A stretch of 64,000 bases of DNA from QHVT01 sp036399015 (GTDB lineage Bacteria; Acidobacteriota; Thermoanaerobaculia; Gp7-AA8), in contig DASWNW010000045.1 in assembly GCA_036399015.1 (NCBI GenBank), positions 62,001-126,000 of the forward strand. The letters run 5' to 3'. Positions 17,333 through 27,445 of the stretch are shown here, piece by piece (within the stretch, counting starts at the first letter, position 1; each line of letters begins with the position of its first letter). A program made the translations under genes and the position numbers. Under the pieces are notes generated by a model that saw nothing but the letters and a program-made list of their open reading frames with translations, had not been told where the DNA came from and searched no databases.

Positions 17333-18127
17333 ATGCAGCAATACCTCTCGCTCGTCCGCACGGTGCTCGAAAACGGCACCCGCAAGACCGACCGCACCGG
17401 CACCGGCACGCTCAGCATCTTCGGCCACCAGCTCCGCTTCGACCTCGCCGCCGGCTTTCCGCTGCTGACGACGAAGAAGCTGCATCTCCGCTCGATCATT
17501 TACGAGCTGCTCTGGTTCCTGGCCGGCGACACGAACGTGAAGTTCCTCAACGAGAACAAGGTCACGATCTGGGACGAATGGGCGGACGAGCAGGGCGAGC
17601 TGGGGCCGGTGTACGGCTACCAGTGGCGCTCCTGGCCCACCGCCGACGGGCGCCACATCGACCAGATCTCGAACGTGGTCGCCGAGATCCAGCGCAATCC
17701 CGACTCGCGCCGCCTGCTGGTCAGCGCGTGGAACGTCGGCGAGCTGGAGAAGATGGCGCTGCAGCCCTGCCACGCGCTCTTCCAGTTCTACGTCGCCGAT
17801 GGGAAGCTCTCCTGCCAGATGTACCAGCGCAGCGCCGACATCTTCCTCGGCGTCCCCTTCAACATCGCCTCGTACGCGCTGCTGACGATGATGGTCGCGC
17901 AGGTGACGGGCCTGCATCCGGGCGAGTTCGTGCACACCCTCGGCGACGCGCATCTGTACCTCAACCATCTCGACCAGGCGCGCGAACAGCTCACCCGCGA
18001 TCCCCGCCCGCTGCCGACGATGCGCCTCAACCCCGAGGTGAAATCGATCTTCGACTTCAAATTCAGCGACTTCACACTGGAGAGCTACGATCCGCACCCG
18101 GCGATCAAGGCGCCGATCGCGGTATGA
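17333..18127 (+). CDS. thyA: Thymidylate synthase
   Basis: 264 residues, the same length as the E. coli enzyme. It makes dTMP from dUMP with methylene-tetrahydrofolate. The dUMP-phosphate Arg is in RTVLENGTRKTDRTGTGT, the nucleophilic Cys in ALQPCHALFQFYV, and further conserved blocks are QMYQRSADIFLGVPFN and HLYLNHLDQ. ATG at 17333 fits the family's N-terminus (MQQYLSLVRTVLENG) exactly. It overlaps folA by 4 nt (ATGA), the classic coupling of the enzyme that oxidises the folate with the one that reduces it. Confidence 0.97.
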   Translation: MQQYLSLVRTVLENGTRKTDRTGTGTLSIFGHQLRFDLAAGFPLLTTKKLHLRSIIYELLWFLAGDTNVKFLNENKVTIWDEWADEQGELGPVYGYQWRSWPTADGRHIDQISNVVAEIQRNPDSRRLLVSAWNVGELEKMALQPCHALFQFYVADGKLSCQMYQRSADIFLGVPFNIASYALLTMMVAQVTGLHPGEFVHTLGDAHLYLNHLDQAREQLTRDPRPLPTMRLNPEVKSIFDFKFSDFTLESYDPHPAIKAPIAV

Positions 18128-18648
18128 AGATCTCGATCATCGCGGCGCTCTCGACGAACAACGTCATCGGCCGCGACAACGACCTCCCGTGGCGCCAGTC
18201 GAACGACATGAAGCGCTACAAGGCGCTGACGATGGGGCACCACCTCATCACCGGACGCAAGACGTACGAGTCGGTCGGGAAGCCGCTGCCGGGCCGCACG
18301 ACGGTCGTGGTGACGCGCGACCCCGATTACCGCCCCGAGGGGGTGATCGTCGTCCATTCACTCGACGAGGGGCTGCGGGTAGCGGAGGCGAACGGCGACG
18401 ACGACGCCTTCATCAACGGCGGCGCACAGATCTTCGAGCAGGCGCTGCACCGCGCCGACCGGATGCTCCTCACGCGCATCCACGCCGACGTCGAAGGCGA
18501 CACCTTCTTCCCCGAGTTCGACGACGTCTCCGAGTGGCAGCTCGTCGACTCCGAGCACTTCGACGCGGATGAGAAGAATCAGTATCCGTACACATATCTG
18601 ACGTATCACCGCGCCGGGGCGGCCGGGCATCCCATCCCGGAGGAATGA
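18124..18648 (+). CDS. folA: Dihydrofolate reductase
   Basis: 174 residues. It reduces dihydrofolate with NADPH to supply thyA. Signature elements: IIAALSTNNVIGRDNDLPWR, the NADPH-binding ITGRKTYESVGKPLPGR, VVTRDP and FINGGAQIFEQAL. The acidic active-site residue is the Asp of the NDMKRYKALT helix. The start overlaps the thyA stop. A tail of about 15 residues (HRAGAAGHPIPEE) extends beyond the normal end. The stop is 1 nt before SCTR element E5. Confidence 0.96.
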   Translation: MKISIIAALSTNNVIGRDNDLPWRQSNDMKRYKALTMGHHLITGRKTYESVGKPLPGRTTVVVTRDPDYRPEGVIVVHSLDEGLRVAEANGDDDAFINGGAQIFEQALHRADRMLLTRIHADVEGDTFFPEFDDVSEWQLVDSEHFDADEKNQYPYTYLTYHRAGAAGHPIPEE

Positions 18649-18649
18649 T

Positions 18650-18734
18650 GTTGTCGGTTGTCCGTTGCCGGTTGTCCGTGGTTCTTCCGTTCAGGCGACA
18701 CGCCGCAGACAACTGACGACCGACAACCGACAAC
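18650..18734. repeat. SCTR element E5 (unit GTTGTCGGTTGTCC)
   Basis: The left arm (18650-18681) repeats GGTTGTCCGTT. The right arm (18706-18734) repeats CGACAACCGACAAC and ends flush with the ATG of the MFS gene. It fills the whole space between folA and that gene. It is nearly the same, including parts of the spacer, as E8 at 33194. Confidence 0.92.
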
Positions 18735-19937
18735 ATGTACTGGCGCCTCCTCCGCACCAACCGCGACTTCCGCCTCCTCTACTTCGCCACGCTGATCTCC
18801 CTCGGCGGGGACTGGTTCCTGACCGTCGCGCTGCTCGATCTCGTCCTGCAGCTCACCGGGTCGGCCACGCTCGTGTCGATGGTGCTCCTGCTGCAGACGC
18901 TGCCGGTGTTCCTCTTCACGCCGCACGCGGGGCATCTCATCGACCGCGTCGACCGGCGGAAACTGATGATCGCGGTCGACGTGCTGCGCATCGCGGCCTG
19001 CCTCCTGCCGCTGCTGGCGCGGACGCCGGCGATGCTGCCGTTCGCGTACGCCGGGGTGTTCCTGATCGCGGTCGGCTCGGCCTACTTCGAGCCGGCGTCG
19101 CAGGCGGCGCTGCCGAACATCGTCCCGGCGGAGGATCTCGCCACGGCGAACGTGCTCATGGGCTCGACGTGGGGGACGATGCTCACCGCCGGTGCGGCGA
19201 TCGGCGGCGCGGTGACGACGCTCTTCGGGCGCGACACCTCGTTCGTCGTCGATGCGATCAGCTTCGGCGTCTCGGCGCTGCTCCTCGTGCGGATGCGGGG
19301 ACGGTTCTCGGAGGAGAGGGGAGCGCAGCACGAGTATCCGAAGTTCGGCGAGTCGCTGCGGGAGACCTTCCGGTTCGCGAAGGCGCAGCGGCGAGTCCTA
19401 GGGTTGCTGACCGTCAAGACCGGCTACGGGCTCGGCGCCGGCATCGTCGCGCTCCTCGGAGTCTTCGGGAAGGAAGTGTTCCGCTCCGGCGCCTGGGGCA
19501 TCGGCCTGCTGTACGCCGCGCGCGGGATCGGTGCGCTGTTCGGGCCGTTCCTGCTGCGCGGGTTCGTGAAGGAGGACAACGCCCGCTACAAGGCGATCGC
19601 CTTCTGCGTGATGGCCTTCGGCGCCGGCTACTGCGCGCTGGCGGTGTCGAAGACGCTCGCCGCCGGATTCGCCGCCATCCTCTTCGCACACCTCGGCGGA
19701 GGCGCGGCCTGGCAGCTCTCGACGTACGGACTGCAGCGCGAGACGCCGGACTACATCCGCGGCCGTGTCTTCTCCGTCGACTACGGCTTCGTCACGCTGA
19801 CCATGGCCTGCTCCGGACTCGCCTCCGGCATCGCCGCCGACCAGTTCGGCGCCACGATTGCCACGCTCGCCACCGCCTCGGTATGCGTACTATTCGGCAT
19901 GGTGTGGGCGTATTCGACCTGGAGGTTGTGGCGGTGA
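18735..19937 (+). CDS. MFS transporter, EntS-like exporter type
   Basis: 400 residues with about 12 transmembrane helices. The opening (MYWRLLRTNRDFRLLYFATL) and motif A region (PHAGHLIDRVDRRKLM) fit the enterobactin-exporter-like MFS branch. It is a proton-driven inner-membrane exporter of unknown substrate. The ATG abuts SCTR element E5, so the ribosome binding site, if any, is formed by the repeat. The stop overlaps the next gene's GTG, starting a run of four tightly coupled genes. Confidence 0.88.
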   Translation: MYWRLLRTNRDFRLLYFATLISLGGDWFLTVALLDLVLQLTGSATLVSMVLLLQTLPVFLFTPHAGHLIDRVDRRKLMIAVDVLRIAACLLPLLARTPAMLPFAYAGVFLIAVGSAYFEPASQAALPNIVPAEDLATANVLMGSTWGTMLTAGAAIGGAVTTLFGRDTSFVVDAISFGVSALLLVRMRGRFSEERGAQHEYPKFGESLRETFRFAKAQRRVLGLLTVKTGYGLGAGIVALLGVFGKEVFRSGAWGIGLLYAARGIGALFGPFLLRGFVKEDNARYKAIAFCVMAFGAGYCALAVSKTLAAGFAAILFAHLGGGAAWQLSTYGLQRETPDYIRGRVFSVDYGFVTLTMACSGLASGIAADQFGATIATLATASVCVLFGMVWAYSTWRLWR

Positions 19938-20380
19938 GCGGGCTGCAGGTGAAGTCGCCGCGCGGCACTCTCGATCACGTCATCGCCCTGACGATCGTCG
20001 TCGCCGTCACGATCGCGGCCTGGCACGAGCTCCACGTCGTCATGCGCACGCTGTGCGTGGTGGCGATCCTCCTTGTTCTGTACGACCTCAACCGGGCGCG
20101 CTGGCATCGGCTGGTGCTGCAGGATGACGCCGTGGTCGTGTACGACCGCATCCGCCGCATCCGCCGGATTCCGTACCGCGACATCTGGAGGGTCACCTGG
20201 GCGGAGGGGAGCTCGTTCGACTTCGACACCGAGTCGCACGGCGTGGTCCGGTTCGAGGCGAAAGCGGCCGGGCTGGAGGCGCTCACGAGAGAGCTGATCC
20301 AGCGGGCGGGACGCAGCCGCGAGTCGGTCGAGGTCTGCGGCGATCTGATGATCGAGTGGGAGCAGAACGGGCGGTTATGA
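19934..20380 (+). CDS. Hypothetical two-helix membrane protein with PH-like tail
   Basis: 148 residues. Two N-terminal transmembrane segments (VIALTIVVAVTIAAW and VVMRTLCVVAILLVLY) are followed by a soluble beta-rich region (VLQDDAVVVYDRIRRIRRIP, YRDIWRVTWAEG) that reads like a bacterial PH domain. The GTG start overlaps the MFS stop (GTGA), with GGAGG about 8 nt upstream. No enzyme motif is seen. Its position in a coupled operon suggests it works with the exporter. Confidence 0.8.
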   Translation: MSGLQVKSPRGTLDHVIALTIVVAVTIAAWHELHVVMRTLCVVAILLVLYDLNRARWHRLVLQDDAVVVYDRIRRIRRIPYRDIWRVTWAEGSSFDFDTESHGVVRFEAKAAGLEALTRELIQRAGRSRESVEVCGDLMIEWEQNGRL

Positions 20381-20730
20381 CGCAGGACGTTTCCTTCCAC
20401 GAAGCCACCGTACTCGAGCTCACGAGGGAGGGGGATACCGCCCGCCTGGAGCTTCAGGACATCCGGATCGGCGAGCGCTTCGCCGACGCGACCGTGTTCG
20501 TCGACGGAGTGGAGACGATCACCATCGACGACCAGTCGGTGGCGGCTCTCGAGAAAGAGTACGAGGACGGCGAGGTGCTCACGCTCGAGATCGGGGAGCG
20601 TCACATCCTGCTGGTCGTCGAATGGAACGACTTCGCGCGGCGCCTCTCGCAGACCCGCGGGCTCGAGATCCACGGCCAGTCGATCCGCCTGACGACGTCG
20701 GAGCCGCGCGAGGAGATGAGTCGCTCGTGA
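20377..20730 (+). CDS. Hypothetical small acidic protein
   Basis: 117 residues, soluble and rich in Glu/Asp, starting MTQDVSFHEATVLEL. It is built of alternating beta strands (TARLELQDIRIGERF, ATVFVDGVETITID, GEVLTLEIGERHILLVVEW). No recognised family. The ATG overlaps the previous stop (ATGA) and its stop overlaps the next start, so it is a genuine operon member although its role is unknown. Confidence 0.78.
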   Translation: MTQDVSFHEATVLELTREGDTARLELQDIRIGERFADATVFVDGVETITIDDQSVAALEKEYEDGEVLTLEIGERHILLVVEWNDFARRLSQTRGLEIHGQSIRLTTSEPREEMSRS

Positions 20731-21242
20731 GATCGCAGCAGATCCTCGCGTGTTGCGCGATCTTGATCACGTTGACGTGCAAGGCTCCGGAAGACGCACG
20801 CGCCTCCGTCCGTACGTTCGTGCAGGATTTCTACACCTGGTATGTCCCGCGGGCACGGGACGACTCCGCGGCCGCGATGAACGGCGTGCTGCGCGCGAGG
20901 AGTGACGCACTCGCCCCGGAGCTCGCCGCGGCGCTGAAAGAAGACCTCGCTGCACAGGAGAAGGCGAGCGGTGAGATCGTCGGCCTCGACTTCGATCCAT
21001 TCCTCGCCTCGCAGGACCCCTGCGAGCGTTACGAGGTCGGAGAGGTCAAGGCGCAGGGCTCGAGGTATCGCGTGGCGATCCACGGCGTCTGCTCCGGCAC
21101 CAGAAGCAGCCAGCCCGAGGTCACGGCCGAGGTGGCGAAGCAGAACGACCGGTGGACGATCGTCAATCTCCACTACGCGGAGGGCGCCGATTTGTCGTCG
21201 CAGTTGAAGCTCCTGCGCGACGCACGTGACCGCGAGCGCTGA
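20727..21242 (+). CDS. DUF3828-like (YbjP/YqhG-type) putative lipoprotein
   Basis: 171 residues. The N-terminus (ILACCAILITLTC) looks like a lipoprotein signal. The block VRTFVQDFYTWYVPRARD resembles the start of DUF3828, and the tail (QPEVTAEVAKQNDRWTIVNLHY) matches the family's closing strands. Function of the family is unknown. The GTG start overlaps the previous stop. It ends the four-gene operon; the next gene is convergent, 6 nt away. Confidence 0.75.
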   Translation: MRSQQILACCAILITLTCKAPEDARASVRTFVQDFYTWYVPRARDDSAAAMNGVLRARSDALAPELAAALKEDLAAQEKASGEIVGLDFDPFLASQDPCERYEVGEVKAQGSRYRVAIHGVCSGTRSSQPEVTAEVAKQNDRWTIVNLHYAEGADLSSQLKLLRDARDRER

Positions 21243-21248
21243 CGCGGT

Positions 21249-21935
21249 TCATGCCGAGACCGCGCTCGTATCCTCCATCTGCAGCGACTCCCGCTGGCTG
21301 CCGCGGCGGAAGCCGATAAAGGCGGAGACGGGGCCGAGTAGAAAGTAGGTCCAGCCGGCCCAATTCAGCGCGAAGCCGGTCAGCGTCACGCCGAGGAGTG
21401 CCGAGAGGAGGCCGATGCCGACGTAGGCTCCGTACATGATCATGGCCGTTCGCGTGTCGTGCACCTCGAGCGCATTCAGCTCCAGCTCCTCCCGCTTCCG
21501 CAGCGCGTGCAGGTACATGCAGAAGAAGAGGAGGAAGATGCCGGCGAATCCGAGGCCGTAGATGACGAAGAGCGTGCCGGCGTTGGCGTAGGCGCCGCGG
21601 ATCTGGCCGGTGACGATCGAGAACATGAACTTCAGCGGATAGGTATAGAAGAGGACCAGGAAGAGCAGTGCTGTATTGAGCGCGATGGTGAGGTCGTCCT
21701 GCAGCGCGTAGCGGCGGAAGAACGTGTGGTGCACGTACCAGATCCAGGTGAGCATCGCGAAGCAGATCGCGAAGCCGAGGAAGCCGCTCATGACCCGCAT
21801 CAGCTCCGCGTAGCTTTTCGGGACCTCGAGCGAGACGACGATGAGCGTCAGCGCGAAGCCGAACACCACGTCACTGAACGCCTCCACGCGCGACACTTCG
21901 CGCCCGCGGAACCGGAACGGAATGGCCTTCTGCAT
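21249..21935 (-). CDS. TMEM175-like (DUF1211) potassium channel
   Basis: 228 residues and six predicted transmembrane helices. The family signature R-x(3)-FSD in helix 1 is clear (RVEAFSDVVFGFALTLIV). Known bacterial TMEM175 proteins form tetrameric potassium-selective channels. ATG at 21935 is chosen (MQKAIPFRFRGREVSR); a TACATT box lies 7 nt upstream and no Shine-Dalgarno sequence is present. The gene stands alone between a convergent operon and the peptidase gene. Confidence 0.85.
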   Translation of the reverse strand: MQKAIPFRFRGREVSRVEAFSDVVFGFALTLIVVSLEVPKSYAELMRVMSGFLGFAICFAMLTWIWYVHHTFFRRYALQDDLTIALNTALLFLVLFYTYPLKFMFSIVTGQIRGAYANAGTLFVIYGLGFAGIFLLFFCMYLHALRKREELELNALEVHDTRTAMIMYGAYVGIGLLSALLGVTLTGFALNWAGWTYFLLGPVSAFIGFRRGSQRESLQMEDTSAVSA

Positions 21936-21942
21936 GCCGCCC

Positions 21943-21948
21943 AATGTA
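21943..21948 (-). promoter_or_regulatory. Leaderless -10 box (TACATT) for the TMEM175-like gene
   Basis: On the minus strand TACATT ends 7 nt before ATG at 21935. There is no Shine-Dalgarno sequence and no clear -35. The box lies just downstream of the preceding peptidase stop. Confidence 0.45.
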
Positions 21949-21981
21949 GCGGCGGCATGCGTGCGTGTCACGTGACGAATG

Positions 21982-23871
21982 TCAGGCGGCGGCCTTGAAC
22001 GTCCCCTTCGCCGCGGAGAGCCCGAGGATCTGCGCCACCTGCGCCTCGATGTCGTCGCGATAGCGTCCGCGCAACTGGTTGAAGAGCGTCACGGCGCGGG
22101 CGTGGTCGTTCACCGCGAGCGCGTTGTAGAGCGCGATGATCCAGCCGCTCGGACCTCCGCGCTGGAGCGCCCGCTCCACCGCCGCGTTTGCAGGGGCGTA
22201 TTTCGCGTGCGTCGCGTTCGTGAGCCAGGCCAGCGGCGGCGTGGTGCGCATGCTGAGGCCGAGCGCCGCGTCGACTTCCGCCATGCGCAGGCGCAACGGG
22301 ACCTGCGGCACGAGGGCGAGGAACCAGTCGAGATCCACCTGCGACCAGGTGGAGGGCTCCAACTGCGTGATGGGCGTCCCGTTGGCGAACGCGGTCGCCC
22401 GCTGCAGCGCGCGGTTGAAGAGCTCCGACGTCTCCGGCGCCGTCACGTTCGCCGGCAATCCCGGCTCGTAGATCCATTGGTTGACGTTGACCTGCGCCTC
22501 GAGCTCCGGCGTCAGCACCGTCGCCCGCAGGAAGGCGAGGAACTGCTGGTCGTCGACCCAGCGGTAGGCGAACGTGCGGAAGTAGCGATACAGAAAGTTG
22601 TCGAACTGCGCGCGGCCGATGTGGTCCTCGAGCGTCTTGATGAACAGCGCCCCCTTCACGTAGCCGGTCGTACCGAAGCCGACGTTCGGGTTCGGGACCT
22701 GGCGGTGCAGGATCGTGTTCTCCGGCGGCGCGTTCGTCGCGTAGGTGACGTAGTTGCGGCGGTCGTTGAAGTAGCCGAGCTCCGCCCGCTCCGTGCCCGA
22801 CATCTCCTCGATGATGCGGTGGGTGAGGTACGAGGTGATGCCCTCGTTGAGCCAGACGTCGTTCCAACTGCCGAGCGTGGTGGAGTCGCCCGACCAGGAG
22901 TGCGCCAGCTCGTGCGCGATGAGCGTGCTCGGGAGCGGATTCGTCGGGTGGTTGCGCGTGATCATCGAGGGGTCGACGAAATTCAGCATCGGGTGCTCCA
23001 TCCCGCCGACCAGAAACGTCGGCGGCATGAACAGCACGTCGTGCCTGCTGAACGGGAACTCCCCGGCGATCTCCTCGGCCACGTCGACCATCTCCGGCAG
23101 GTACTGAAGCTCCCACGCCGCCTCGTCGAGCAGCTCCGGCTCCGCGTAGACGCCCGTCCGCTCGTCGAGTGCACGGTGCTCCAGCCGCCCGACCGCCAGC
23201 GCGATCAGGTACGACGGCACGGGGTAGTTCATGTAGAAGGTGTAGACGCCGGTGTCGTTCGCCGCCGGGGCGTTGCCGTTCGCGCTCATGAGCGCGAGCA
23301 GCCCCTCCGGGACGCGGATCGTGGCGTCGTAGGTGGAGCGCATGGTCGGCGTGTCCTGGCTCGGAATCCAGCTCCGGGCGCCGACCGGCTCGTTGAGCGA
23401 GTAGAGGTACGGCTGCACGCGTCCGTAGCTCTGCTCGGCCGTGTTCCAGAAGAGGCCCGTCTCGTCGCCGGTCGAGTAGGCGATCGTGACCTTATCGGTG
23501 GACGGCGCGATCGTGATCTGCATGGCGCGGCTGTACGTGGTCTGTGCGCCGTACGACCAGACCGCCGGCGTCCCGCCGTCGAGCGTCACGCTCGTCACGT
23601 TCAGGTCGAACGTGTCCAGCACGAGCGTGCTGGTGCCGGTGAGATTCTCGATGTCGAGCGTGGCCGACCCGTGCAGCATCTGCTGGTCGAAGTTGACCGT
23701 CAGGTCGAGCGAGATGTGCTCCGTGCGCACGGCAGACGGGTCCGCGAAGCTGAACGTATCGGCGGGCGGTGTGCCCATCGGCCAGGCCTCGGGGTGCCGT
23801 ACGGAGCGATGCCGCGCCGCGACGAGGAAGAGGAGGGTGGTCAGGATGAGCAGGAGCCTGCGCTGAAGCAT
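21982..23871 (-). CDS. Secreted M1-family aminopeptidase
   Basis: 629 residues. A signal peptide (LLLILTTLLFLVAA) leads to the N-terminal beta domain and a gluzincin catalytic domain with the zinc motif HELAH, 18 residues, then E in WLNEG. The substrate-anchoring GxMEN motif reads GGMEHP, an Asn-to-His change. The layout resembles the leukotriene-A4-hydrolase/ColAA branch (SGDSTTLGSWNDVWLNEG). The C-terminus is a helical domain. It is exported, probably periplasmic, and cleaves N-terminal residues from peptides. Divergent from the gamma-carbonic anhydrase gene. Confidence 0.9.
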   Translation of the reverse strand: MLQRRLLLILTTLLFLVAARHRSVRHPEAWPMGTPPADTFSFADPSAVRTEHISLDLTVNFDQQMLHGSATLDIENLTGTSTLVLDTFDLNVTSVTLDGGTPAVWSYGAQTTYSRAMQITIAPSTDKVTIAYSTGDETGLFWNTAEQSYGRVQPYLYSLNEPVGARSWIPSQDTPTMRSTYDATIRVPEGLLALMSANGNAPAANDTGVYTFYMNYPVPSYLIALAVGRLEHRALDERTGVYAEPELLDEAAWELQYLPEMVDVAEEIAGEFPFSRHDVLFMPPTFLVGGMEHPMLNFVDPSMITRNHPTNPLPSTLIAHELAHSWSGDSTTLGSWNDVWLNEGITSYLTHRIIEEMSGTERAELGYFNDRRNYVTYATNAPPENTILHRQVPNPNVGFGTTGYVKGALFIKTLEDHIGRAQFDNFLYRYFRTFAYRWVDDQQFLAFLRATVLTPELEAQVNVNQWIYEPGLPANVTAPETSELFNRALQRATAFANGTPITQLEPSTWSQVDLDWFLALVPQVPLRLRMAEVDAALGLSMRTTPPLAWLTNATHAKYAPANAAVERALQRGGPSGWIIALYNALAVNDHARAVTLFNQLRGRYRDDIEAQVAQILGLSAAKGTFKAAA

Positions 23872-23945
23872 GGTTGACGATAGAACGTGCCGGGGAGCGC
23901 GAAAGTCCCGGAACCGTTACATTCGGGGCGCGGCGGAGCGCATGC

Positions 23946-23951
23946 TAAAGT
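23946..23951 (+). promoter_or_regulatory. Leaderless -10 box (TGC-TAAAGT) for the gamma-carbonic anhydrase gene
   Basis: TAAAGT with an upstream TG (extended -10 form) ends 9 nt before the ATG at 23961. There is no Shine-Dalgarno sequence. A TTACAT at 23917 is too far away (23 bp) to be a good -35. Confidence 0.4.
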
Positions 23952-23960
23952 CCGGCGCGC

Positions 23961-24476
23961 ATGATCGTCCGCAGTTACGACGGGAAAACTCCCCGCTTCG
24001 GGGAGCGGGTGTTCGTGGCTGAGAACGCCGCGGTCATCGGCGACGTGGAGATCGGGAACGACTGCTCGATCTGGTTCGGCACCACCGTCCGCGGCGACGT
24101 GAACTTCATCCGCATCGGCTCGCGCACGAACATCCAGGACAACTGCACGATCCACGTCGCGCACGAGACGCACGCCACGGTCATCGCCGAGGAGGTGACG
24201 ATCGGGCACGGCGCGATCGTGCACGGCTGCACGGTGCATCGCGGTGCCCTGATCGGCATGGGCTCGCGCGTCCTCGACGGCGCCGTGATCGGCGAGTCGG
24301 CCCTCGTCGGCGCCGGCGCGCTCATCCCCGAGGGGATGCACGTGCCCCCGCGCAAACTGGCGGTCGGCGTGCCCGCCCGCGTCATCCGCGAGCTGACCGA
24401 AGAAGAGCTGGCGCGGCTCGACCAGTCGTGGCGCAACTACGTTGGTTACAAGGAGAAGTACCTGGCGGGGAGGTAG
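23961..24476 (+). CDS. Gamma-carbonic-anhydrase-like hexapeptide-repeat protein
   Basis: 171 residues of left-handed beta-helix repeats (AAVIGDVEIGNDCSIWFGTTV). The metal ligands of the family are visible in NCTIHVAHETHA and VTIGHGAIVHGCTVH. Members (YrdA, PaaY, Cam) bind zinc or iron and may hydrate CO2, but many have no proven activity. The C-terminal helix ends in YVGYKEKYLAGR. The stop is directly followed by SCTR element E6 and then aspS. Confidence 0.92.
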   Translation: MIVRSYDGKTPRFGERVFVAENAAVIGDVEIGNDCSIWFGTTVRGDVNFIRIGSRTNIQDNCTIHVAHETHATVIAEEVTIGHGAIVHGCTVHRGALIGMGSRVLDGAVIGESALVGAGALIPEGMHVPPRKLAVGVPARVIRELTEEELARLDQSWRNYVGYKEKYLAGR

Positions 24477-24566
24477 TCGCAGAGTCTCAGAGTCGCAAAG
24501 TCGCAAAGAGGAGCCGGCCACCCTTTGAGACTCTGAGACTCTGAGACTTTGAGACTCTGAGACTGA
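24477..24566. repeat. SCTR element E6 (unit TGAGACTC)
   Basis: The left arm (24477-24508) alternates GTCGCAGA, GTCTCAGA and GTCGCAAA. The right arm (24523-24566) is five or six TGAGACTC/TTGAGACT units. It spans the complete gap from the carbonic anhydrase stop to the aspS ATG with nothing left over, so it is the 5' untranslated region of aspS. Same family as E3 and E9. Confidence 0.92.
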
Positions 24567-26293
<1,727 letters not shown>

Positions 26294-26309
<16 letters not shown>

Positions 26310-26379
26310 ACACGGAACACGGAACGATCGGAGCAATCACGTTCTCTGTTCCGCGTTCCGTGTTCTACGTTCTACGTTG
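26294..26379. repeat. SCTR element E7 (unit GAACACGGAACG)
   Basis: The left arm (26294-26327) is GAACACGGAACGATGAACACGG-like repeats and includes the aspS stop codon. The right arm (26341-26379) repeats GTTCCGTGTTCTACGTTC. It ends 4 nt before the aroB ATG. Confidence 0.9.
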
Positions 26380-26383
26380 AGCC

Positions 26384-27412
26384 ATGCGCCCCTTCCTCAC
26401 CATCCGCCAGTCCTCCGCCACCTACGACGTCTTCGTCGGCCGGGGGCTGCTCGCACGCACTGGTGAGTTGATCCGCCCGCGCGGGCGCGTCTTTGTCATC
26501 ACCTCTCCGGCGCTGCACGAGCGCTTCGGGAGCGTCGTCGGCGGGGCGGACGTGCTGTTCATCCAGGAAGGGGAAAAGTACAAGACGCTCGACACGGCGA
26601 ACGACGTCGTCACGCAGCTTCTCGAGCGCGGCGCGAAGCGCGATGCCATGGCGGTCGTCGTCGGCGGCGGGATGATCGGCGACACGGCCGGTTTCGCCGC
26701 CTCGATCTTCCTCCGGGGCATCGACCTGGTGCACGTGCCGACGACGCTGCTCGCGCAGGTCGACAGCTCGATCGGCGGGAAGCTGGCGGTCAACCATCCG
26801 AAGGGGAAGAACCTCATCGGCAGCTTCTACCCGCCGCGCGCGGTCATTGCCGACACGGCGGTGCTGGAGACGCTTCCGCCGCACGAGCGTCTTTCCGGAA
26901 TGTACGAGGCGCTGAAAGGCGGGATCATCGGCGACCCGTCGCTCTTCGAGTTGTTCGAAGGGGAGGCGTTCGACCTCGACGAGCTGGTACGCAAGGCCAT
27001 CCGGGTGAAGGCGGAGATCGTCTCCGCGGACGAGAAGGAAGCCGATCTGCGCCGCCTCCTCAACTACGGACACACCATCGCCCATGGCATCGAGGCGGCG
27101 CTGCAGTACGAGGGGATCACCCACGGAGAAGCGGTGGCGTGGGGGATGATCGGCGCGAACGCGATCGCGGTGCGGCGCGGTCTTCTGTCGAAAGAAGAGG
27201 CGAGCCGGATCGAGCGGGCCATCCTCAGATACAACCCGCAAGTGCCGCCACCGCTCGAGCCGGCCGTGGTGCTGGCGGCGACGGAGCACGACAAGAAGAA
27301 CACCGGCAGCGCGCGGGTGATGGTGTTCCCGAGGCGAATTGGCGAATGCGTGGTCGTCTCGGATGTGACCGAAGACGAGATCGCCTACGGCATCGACGCG
27401 GCGCTCAGGTAG
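26384..27412 (+). CDS. aroB: 3-dehydroquinate synthase
   Basis: 342 residues. Second step of the shikimate pathway, converting DAHP to 3-dehydroquinate with NAD and a divalent metal. Conserved blocks: GGGMIGDTAGFAASIFLRG, VPTTLLAQVDSSIGGKLAVN, the catalytic SGMYEALKGG, and metal ligand LNYGHTIAHGIEAA. The ATG is 4 nt from SCTR E7, which leaves no room for a normal ribosome binding site. The next gene follows after 33 nt and may be co-transcribed. Confidence 0.96.
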   Translation: MRPFLTIRQSSATYDVFVGRGLLARTGELIRPRGRVFVITSPALHERFGSVVGGADVLFIQEGEKYKTLDTANDVVTQLLERGAKRDAMAVVVGGGMIGDTAGFAASIFLRGIDLVHVPTTLLAQVDSSIGGKLAVNHPKGKNLIGSFYPPRAVIADTAVLETLPPHERLSGMYEALKGGIIGDPSLFELFEGEAFDLDELVRKAIRVKAEIVSADEKEADLRRLLNYGHTIAHGIEAALQYEGITHGEAVAWGMIGANAIAVRRGLLSKEEASRIERAILRYNPQVPPPLEPAVVLAATEHDKKNTGSARVMVFPRRIGECVVVSDVTEDEIAYGIDAALR

Positions 27413-27445
27413 GGAAAGTCCTCCAACGCGTCTCTCCTAGATGAC

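Noticed and set aside
24477..24566. Repeat run between the carbonic anhydrase gene and aspS as a possible CRISPR array
   Set aside because: Units are 7-16 nt with no unique spacers and the second half is the complement of the first; no cas genes nearby.
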